DNA of 26,599 nucleotides from VBDM01 sp035702665 (GTDB lineage: Bacteria; Pseudomonadota; Gammaproteobacteria; Burkholderiales; SG8-39). Positions 21,189 through 26,599 of this stretch are shown piece by piece (the first letter of the stretch is position 1; each line of letters opens with the position of its first letter). Both the position numbers and the translations under genes were made by a program. Below the pieces are notes generated by a model. That model was not told the origin of the DNA, made no database searches, and saw only the letters and a program-made list of their open reading frames with translations. The DNA lies in contig DASSQD010000049.1 of assembly GCA_035702665.1 (NCBI GenBank), forward strand, positions 1 through 26,599. Reading direction: 5' to 3'.

Positions 21189-24100
21189 CTAGGCCGCCTT
21201 CGCGGCGGCCCGCGACGCGCGGAACGCGGCCAGCAGCTCCCTCTCCCTCCTTTTCGCCTCGGCCAGGTGGCGGCGCTTCACGTGGCCGAAGCCCCGGATG
21301 CGATCGGGAAGGGCGGCGATCTCTACGGCAGCGGCCCGGTTGCCGCGGTCCAGGCGCTCGAGCAGCTCGTCCACGGTCGCCTCGTAGTCGGCGATGAGGC
21401 GGCGCTCGGTCCGGCGCTCCTCGGTCATTCCGAAAGGGTCGAGCGGCGTTCCGCGCAGGCGCTTGAGCTTGGCGAGCACCCGGAACGCGGTCATCATCCA
21501 AGGTCCGAACGCCGACTTGCTCGCCTCGCCCGTCCGCGGATCGGGCTTGTTGAAGATCGGCGGCGCCAGGTGGAACTTCAGGGTATACGGGCCTTCGAAC
21601 ATCCCCTCGATCTTGCTCCTGAACGCCGGATCCGCGTACAGACGGGCGACCTCGTATTCGTCCTTGTACGACATCAATTTGAAGTAATACCGCGCCACTG
21701 CCTCGGTGAGCTCGGTGCCGCCGGTCTTGCGCTGCTCGCTTTCGCGCACGCGCTCGACCAGGCCGCGGTAGCGCGCCGCGTAGGCGGCGTCCTGATAGGC
21801 GGTGAGGAATTCGACGCGGCGAGCGATGACTTCATCGAGATTGCGCGAAAGCGTCTGCGAGATCGGGACGATTTCGGCCGGGGTCGCCAGCCGTTCGACC
21901 CGGGCGAGGTCCACCGCCGCCCGCCGTCCCCACAGGAAGGCCTTCTTGTTGAATTCGACCGCGACGCCGTTCAGCTCGATCGCGCGCAACAGCGAGATCT
22001 CGGAGAGCGGCACCGAGCCCTTCTGGAACGCGTAGCCGAGCATGAACATGTTGGTGGCGATGGCGTCGCCCATCAAGGCGGTGGCGAGTTTCCCCGCCGG
22101 GACGAAGTCGACGTTCTTCGGCCCCGCCGCGTCGACGATGTCGGCCTCGAGGCGCGCGCCGGGAAGCTGCCAGTCGGGGTTCTTCACGAAATCGGCCGTC
22201 GGCGACACCGTCGCGTTCACCACCACGCGGGTGGTCCTGTCGCTCATCTTCGAGAGCGCCTCGGTTCCCGAGGTCACCACCAGATCGCAGCCGAGCACCA
22301 GGTCGGCCGCGCCGACCCCGACGCGCACCGAATGCAGCTCCTCGGGGGCGCGCGCGATTCTCACGTGCGACATCACGGGGCCGAACTTCTGCGCGAGGCC
22401 GCTCATATCGAGCGCGGTAGCGCCCTTGCCCTCGAGGTGGGCCGCTACCGCCATGATCTGGCCGATGGTGATCACGCCCATGCCGCCGATTCCGGTTACG
22501 AGCGTGGCGTGCGGCCGCTCGAGCGCGCGCGGCTGCGGCTCGGGAAGGGCCGGGAAGTCCGCTTCGCCCCCCGCGGCGGCCGCCTTGCCTTTCCTCAGGG
22601 CTCCGCCTTCGACCGTGACGAAGCTCGGGCAGAACCCCTTCAGGCAGGAGTAGTCCTTGTTGCACGCCGACTGGTTGATGATGCGCTTGCGGCCGAACTC
22701 GGTCTCCAGCGGCTCGACCGAGAGGCAGTTCGAGACGACGCTGCAGTCGCCGCAGCCCTCGCACACCTGCTCGTTGATGACGACGCGCCGCGGCGGATCG
22801 GGGAACTCGGCGCGCTTCCTGCGCCGCCGCTTCTCGGTCGCGCAGGTCTGGACGTAGATGATGGCCGAAACGCCCGTCTTCTCGCGCAGCTCGCGCTGCA
22901 CCGCGTCGAGGTCCTCTCGCGGACGCACGGTAACTCCCGGAGCCCAGTCGAGATCGGCGGGAAGCGGCTCCTTCTCGTCGACGACCGCGACGATATGGCG
23001 AACGCCTTCGGCGGCGATCTGCCGCGACACCCTCGCCGGATCGAGCGGCCCGTCATGGTGCTGGCCCCCGGTCATCGCGACCGCGTCGTTGTAGAGGATC
23101 TTGTAGGTCATGTTGACGCCTGCGGCAACCGCTGCGCGGATCGCGAGCAGACCCGAATGGAAGTAGGTGCCGTCGCCGATGTTGGCGAAGACGTGCGGGC
23201 AGCGGGTGAACGGCGCTTGGCCGATCCACGGCGCGCCTTCGCCGCCCATGTGCGTGAAAGTGGCGGTGTTGCGGTCCATCCACAGCGCCATGAAGTGGCA
23301 GCCGATCCCCGCGAGCGCGCGGCTGCCCTCCGGAACGTGCGTGGACGTGTTGTGCGGGCAGCCAGAGCAGAAGTAGGGCTGGCGGTTCGCCACCACGCGG
23401 GGCTTCGCCAGGGCCTTCTCTTTGAATTCGAGATAGGCGACGCGCTCGCGATACCGGTCGCCCAGAGCCCGGTCGATCCCGAGCTTCGCGAAGCGGCTGG
23501 CGAGCGCCTTGGCGATCAAGGCGGGCGAGAGTTCGTAGTGTGCCGGGAGCAGCCAGTTGCCCGCGGGCTGCCCCGCGGCGATCGACCACTCGCCGTTGTC
23601 GTCGAACTTGCCGACGACCCGAGGCGGACGCGAGCCCTCGCGCCAGTTGTAGAGCTCCTCCTTGATCTGGTATTCGATGACCTGGCGCTTCTCCTCGACC
23701 ACCAGGATCTCCTCGAGCCCCTCGGCGAAGCGCCGTGCGCCTTGCGGCTCGAGCGGCCAGGACATCGCGACCTTGTAGAGGCGGATGCCGACGTCGGAAG
23801 CGACACGCTCGTCGATCCCCAGATCGGCGAGTGCCTGCAGCGTGTCGCCGAAGGATTTGCCGGTGGTGATGATGCCCAGCCTCGCGCGCGGTGAATCCCA
23901 GACGATGCGGTCGAGCCGGTTGGCGCGGCAATAGGCGAGCGCCGCGTACACCTTGTAGTCGAGGAGGCGCGCTTCCTGCTCCAGGAAGCCGTCCGGCCAG
24001 CGGATGTTGAGCCCGCCGACAGGCATTGCGAAGTCGGAGGGCAAAGCGGTCTGCACCCGCTGCGGGTCGATCTCCACCACGGCGCTGGACTCGATCACGT

Positions 24101-24734
24101 CGGTGACGCACTTGAACGCCACCCAGCAGCCCGAGAAGCGCGACATCGCGAAGCCGTGCAGTCCGAGATCGAGGTATTCCTGCACGCTCGAGGCGTTGAG
24201 CATCGGGATGCAGCAGGCCTTGAAAATGTGCTCGCTCTGGTGCGCGAGCGTCGAGGACTTGGCCGCGTGGTCGTCGCCCGCGAGGACCAGCACCCCGCCG
24301 TGCCTCGCGGTGCCGGCCGAGTTCGCATGCTTGAACACGTCCCCGCAGCGATCGACCCCGGGTCCCTTGCCGTACCACATCGCGAACACGCCGTCGTACT
24401 TCGCGTCCGGGTAGAGATTCACCTGCTGAGTACCCCAGATCGACGTGGCGGCCAGGTCTTCGTTGACGCCCGGCCTGAACACGATGTGATGCTCGTCGAG
24501 GAAGGCCTTCGCCTTCCACAGGGCTTGGTCGAGGCTGCCGACCGGGGAGCCGCGGTATCCGGAGATGAAGCCGGCGGTATTCAACCCTGCGGCGAGGTCG
24601 CGGACGCGCTGGAGCATGGGCAGGCGGACCAGGGCTTGCGTGCCGGTCATGAAAGCGCGCCCGGACTGCAGGGCGTACTTGTCGTCGAGGGTGACGCGGC
24701 GGACCCGATCGGGGGCGTTCATGACTGCAGGCAT
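21189..24734 (-). CDS. Indolepyruvate:ferredoxin oxidoreductase, fused IorA-IorB
   Basis: The 1181-residue protein carries all parts of a 2-oxoacid:ferredoxin oxidoreductase in one chain, converting aryl-pyruvates to aryl-acyl-CoA with release of CO2 and reduction of an iron-sulphur acceptor. Order: IorA-type pyrimidine region with GFISGYRGSPVGSLDQ (about 50-65), thiamine-diphosphate motif IGDGTYFHSG (about 516), cysteine cluster CEGCGDCSVVSNC (about 655-667), a second one CNKDYSCLKGFCP (about 685-697), then the IorB-like gamma domain starting GIGGMGVITIGQ (about 745), and a C-terminal helical region. The fused form is usual in aerobic proteobacteria. ATG 24734 is one base after the hydrolase stop; ATG 24722 (MNAPDRV) fits relatives about as well. 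It is the middle gene of a tight operon and probably serves aromatic amino-acid catabolism. Confidence 0.92.
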   Translation of the reverse strand: MPAVMNAPDRVRRVTLDDKYALQSGRAFMTGTQALVRLPMLQRVRDLAAGLNTAGFISGYRGSPVGSLDQALWKAKAFLDEHHIVFRPGVNEDLAATSIWGTQQVNLYPDAKYDGVFAMWYGKGPGVDRCGDVFKHANSAGTARHGGVLVLAGDDHAAKSSTLAHQSEHIFKACCIPMLNASSVQEYLDLGLHGFAMSRFSGCWVAFKCVTDVIESSAVVEIDPQRVQTALPSDFAMPVGGLNIRWPDGFLEQEARLLDYKVYAALAYCRANRLDRIVWDSPRARLGIITTGKSFGDTLQALADLGIDERVASDVGIRLYKVAMSWPLEPQGARRFAEGLEEILVVEEKRQVIEYQIKEELYNWREGSRPPRVVGKFDDNGEWSIAAGQPAGNWLLPAHYELSPALIAKALASRFAKLGIDRALGDRYRERVAYLEFKEKALAKPRVVANRQPYFCSGCPHNTSTHVPEGSRALAGIGCHFMALWMDRNTATFTHMGGEGAPWIGQAPFTRCPHVFANIGDGTYFHSGLLAIRAAVAAGVNMTYKILYNDAVAMTGGQHHDGPLDPARVSRQIAAEGVRHIVAVVDEKEPLPADLDWAPGVTVRPREDLDAVQRELREKTGVSAIIYVQTCATEKRRRRKRAEFPDPPRRVVINEQVCEGCGDCSVVSNCLSVEPLETEFGRKRIINQSACNKDYSCLKGFCPSFVTVEGGALRKGKAAAAGGEADFPALPEPQPRALERPHATLVTGIGGMGVITIGQIMAVAAHLEGKGATALDMSGLAQKFGPVMSHVRIARAPEELHSVRVGVGAADLVLGCDLVVTSGTEALSKMSDRTTRVVVNATVSPTADFVKNPDWQLPGARLEADIVDAAGPKNVDFVPAGKLATALMGDAIATNMFMLGYAFQKGSVPLSEISLLRAIELNGVAVEFNKKAFLWGRRAAVDLARVERLATPAEIVPISQTLSRNLDEVIARRVEFLTAYQDAAYAARYRGLVERVRESEQRKTGGTELTEAVARYYFKLMSYKDEYEVARLYADPAFRSKIEGMFEGPYTLKFHLAPPIFNKPDPRTGEASKSAFGPWMMTAFRVLAKLKRLRGTPLDPFGMTEERRTERRLIADYEATVDELLERLDRGNRAAAVEIAALPDRIRGFGHVKRRHLAEAKRRERELLAAFRASRAAAKAA

Positions 24735-24735
24735 T

Positions 24736-25449
24736 CTACCCGGCCAGAAGCCACTCCCTCAGCGCCTCGCTGACCTCGGCCGGATGCTCGAGCGTCGAAA
24801 GATGGCCGCATTCCTCTATGACCTTGAGGGTCGCCCTGGGAATCCCGTTCGCGATCTCCTCGTGGCGATCGACGGGGGCGACGGCGTCTTGGCGGCCGCA
24901 AAGCACCAGGGTGGGACAGTTGATACGAGGTAGAAGAGGCAGGCTGTCGGACCGACTCATGATCGCCAGCTCCTGCCGGATGAATGCGTCGCGCCCAATG
25001 TTTCTGGACATTTCCTTGACAGTGTCCACTAACTTTTTGTCGCTGAGCCTGCTTCGGTGCACGAACAGGGGCAAGAGTGCCTGAGTGACTCCGATGAAGC
25101 GGCCCTTCCTGGCAAGAGCGATCAGGCCCTCGCGTTTGGCTAGCTGCTCGGCGGTGTCCGCCCGAGCACTGGTGTCGAGCAGAGCGAGCCGCTGCACCCG
25201 CTGACGCGCTTGACGCACCATCTCGAGGGCGACGTAGCCTCCCATCGACAGGCCCGCCAACGCAAAGCGCTCGAAGGGCGCGTCGCGCAGCACGTCGGCG
25301 GCGACTCCCGTCATGGTTGTTGATTGCGTGTGGTCGGCCACCCAGCACTTGATCGCGCCCTCCAGCGTGCCGATCTGGTCCTTCCAGAGAAGTGCGTCGC
25401 ACAGGAGGCCGGGTACGAGCACCAGTCCAGGTTTCGCGTCGGCTTTCAT
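24736..25449 (-). CDS. Alpha/beta-hydrolase
   Basis: The 237-residue protein is a typical alpha/beta-hydrolase of the carboxylesterase type. The nucleophile is Ser68 in the elbow GLSMGG, the acid Asp188 in LCGRQDAVAP and the base His216 in ECGHLSTLE; the N-terminal VLVPGLLCDALLW supplies the oxyanion hole. It is the first gene of the operon leading into the fused indolepyruvate oxidoreductase (one base between stop and next ATG) and ChaC. It may cleave an ester, thioester or enol-lactone made in the same pathway; the substrate is not readable from sequence. Confidence 0.9.
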   Translation of the reverse strand: MKADAKPGLVLVPGLLCDALLWKDQIGTLEGAIKCWVADHTQSTTMTGVAADVLRDAPFERFALAGLSMGGYVALEMVRQARQRVQRLALLDTSARADTAEQLAKREGLIALARKGRFIGVTQALLPLFVHRSRLSDKKLVDTVKEMSRNIGRDAFIRQELAIMSRSDSLPLLPRINCPTLVLCGRQDAVAPVDRHEEIANGIPRATLKVIEECGHLSTLEHPAEVSEALREWLLAG

Positions 25450-25536
25450 CGCGGTATCATTCTGGTTTTCCGCGCACTTCCGCCCCGGCCCGACCGTGCG
25501 GTAGCCCGGCCGAAGCGAAATATATGCCAGCGAGCG

Positions 25537-25565
25537 TTGACACCCCCCGAAAAACTACGCATAAT
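25537..25565 (+). promoter_or_regulatory. Sigma70 promoter of the tRNA-tuf operon
   Basis: A perfect -35 TTGACA (25537-25542) is followed by exactly 17 bp and the -10 CATAAT (25560-25565), five of six matches. Transcription should start near 25572, about 8 bases before tRNA-Tyr. It is the strongest promoter match in the window and suits a stable-RNA operon. Confidence 0.85.
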
Positions 25566-25579
25566 CAGCGGTTTCGTTC

Positions 25580-25666
25580 GGAGGGGTGCCCGAGCGGTTA
25601 AAGGGGGCAGACTGTAAATCTGTTGGCCTTGCGCCTACGTTGGTTCGAATCCAACCTCCTCCACCA
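25580..25666 (+). tRNA. tRNA-Tyr (GTA)
   Basis: The 87-nt tRNA has acceptor arms GGAGGGG/CTCCTCC, discriminator A and an encoded CCA (25664-25666). The anticodon loop CTGTAAA carries GTA at 25614-25616. The long variable arm is as expected for bacterial tRNA-Tyr, and the T arm is GTTGG-TTCGAAT-CCAAC. Confidence 0.97.
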
Positions 25667-25725
25667 GTCATCGGTGCTTCGAGCAGGGCTTTTGAAGGGT
25701 TCGATCGCGCAAATGGGTTACGCGA

Positions 25726-25799
25726 GCGGGTGTAGCTCAATGGTAGAGCAGAAGCCTTCCAAGCTTACGACGAGGGTTCGATTCCCTTCACCCGCTCCA
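25726..25799 (+). tRNA. tRNA-Gly (TCC)
   Basis: The 74-nt tRNA has acceptor GCGGGTG/CACCCGC, discriminator T, encoded CCA (25797-25799), D arm GCTC-AATGGTA-GAGC and anticodon loop CTTCCAA with TCC. It is the second RNA of the tRNA-tuf operon. Confidence 0.97.
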
Positions 25800-25861
25800 G
25801 ATTTCTGCACCTCGTGTTTTGGTCGCAGTCTTGACTGAGCGAATTTATCGAAACGCGCGCA

Positions 25862-25936
<75 letters not shown>

Positions 25937-25969
25937 CGGAACCAGTGTAACGGCAAGGAAAGACAAGTC

Positions 25970-26599
<630 letters not shown>

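Noticed and set aside
21177..23894. Very long plus-strand open frame (905 codons) opposite the indolepyruvate oxidoreductase gene
   Set aside because: It is rich in Arg, Ala, Glu and Gly, has no recognisable motif and lies wholly antisense to a well-conserved gene; it is a GC-bias shadow.

Overview
The window looks like a chromosomal segment of a high-GC betaproteobacterium, probably of the Burkholderiales or a relative. The right end carries the conserved block tRNA-Tyr(GTA), tRNA-Gly(TCC), tRNA-Thr(GGT), tuf, an order typical of Beta/Gammaproteobacteria. Two periplasmic Bug-type (TctC) solute receptors occur without membrane partners, and there are many CoA-ester and aromatic-catabolism style genes. 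No phage, transposase, integrase, CRISPR or plasmid gene was seen. No gene-free stretch exceeds about 220 bp.

Layout. (1) 1-1490: tandemly duplicated tiny lipoprotein genes with a Trp-rich NWxQx tail, then a DUF2157-like membrane protein. (2) 1521-4131, minus strand: a three-gene operon with a Cyc2-like outer-membrane cytochrome-porin fusion, a diheme cytochrome c4-like protein and a periplasmic coiled-coil/SmpA-like protein. It is preceded by a near-consensus FNR/Anr box at class II spacing from a -10-like element. (3) 4180-7065: an orphan Bug receptor converging on an LplT-type MFS/PlsC acyltransferase fusion. (4) 7109-8008: a MarR regulator divergent from a single-domain rhodanese, with two matching palindromes between them. 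(5) 8049-11825: an amidase, a beta-propeller lipoprotein and a divergent two-CHRD-domain lipoprotein. (6) 11833-19961: a likely catabolic region. A class II aldolase-like gene and a double-VOC gene run leftward; a Bug receptor, enoyl-CoA hydratase, MFS permease, FAD monooxygenase and FadD-type acyl-CoA ligase run rightward. (7) 19975-25449, minus strand: a stand-alone receiver, then an operon of alpha/beta hydrolase, fused indolepyruvate:ferredoxin oxidoreductase and ChaC-like cyclotransferase. (8) 25537-26599: a strong sigma70-type promoter, three tRNAs and the 5' part of tuf.

The most notable items are the Cyc2-like/c4 operon with its FNR-type site (candidate electron transfer across the outer membrane under oxygen control), the fadD gene whose conserved N-terminus and Shine-Dalgarno both point to an ATC start codon, the duplicated NWxQx lipoproteins, and the MarR/rhodanese pair with two operators. 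Functions rest on motifs and family resemblance recognised by eye; no database search was run.
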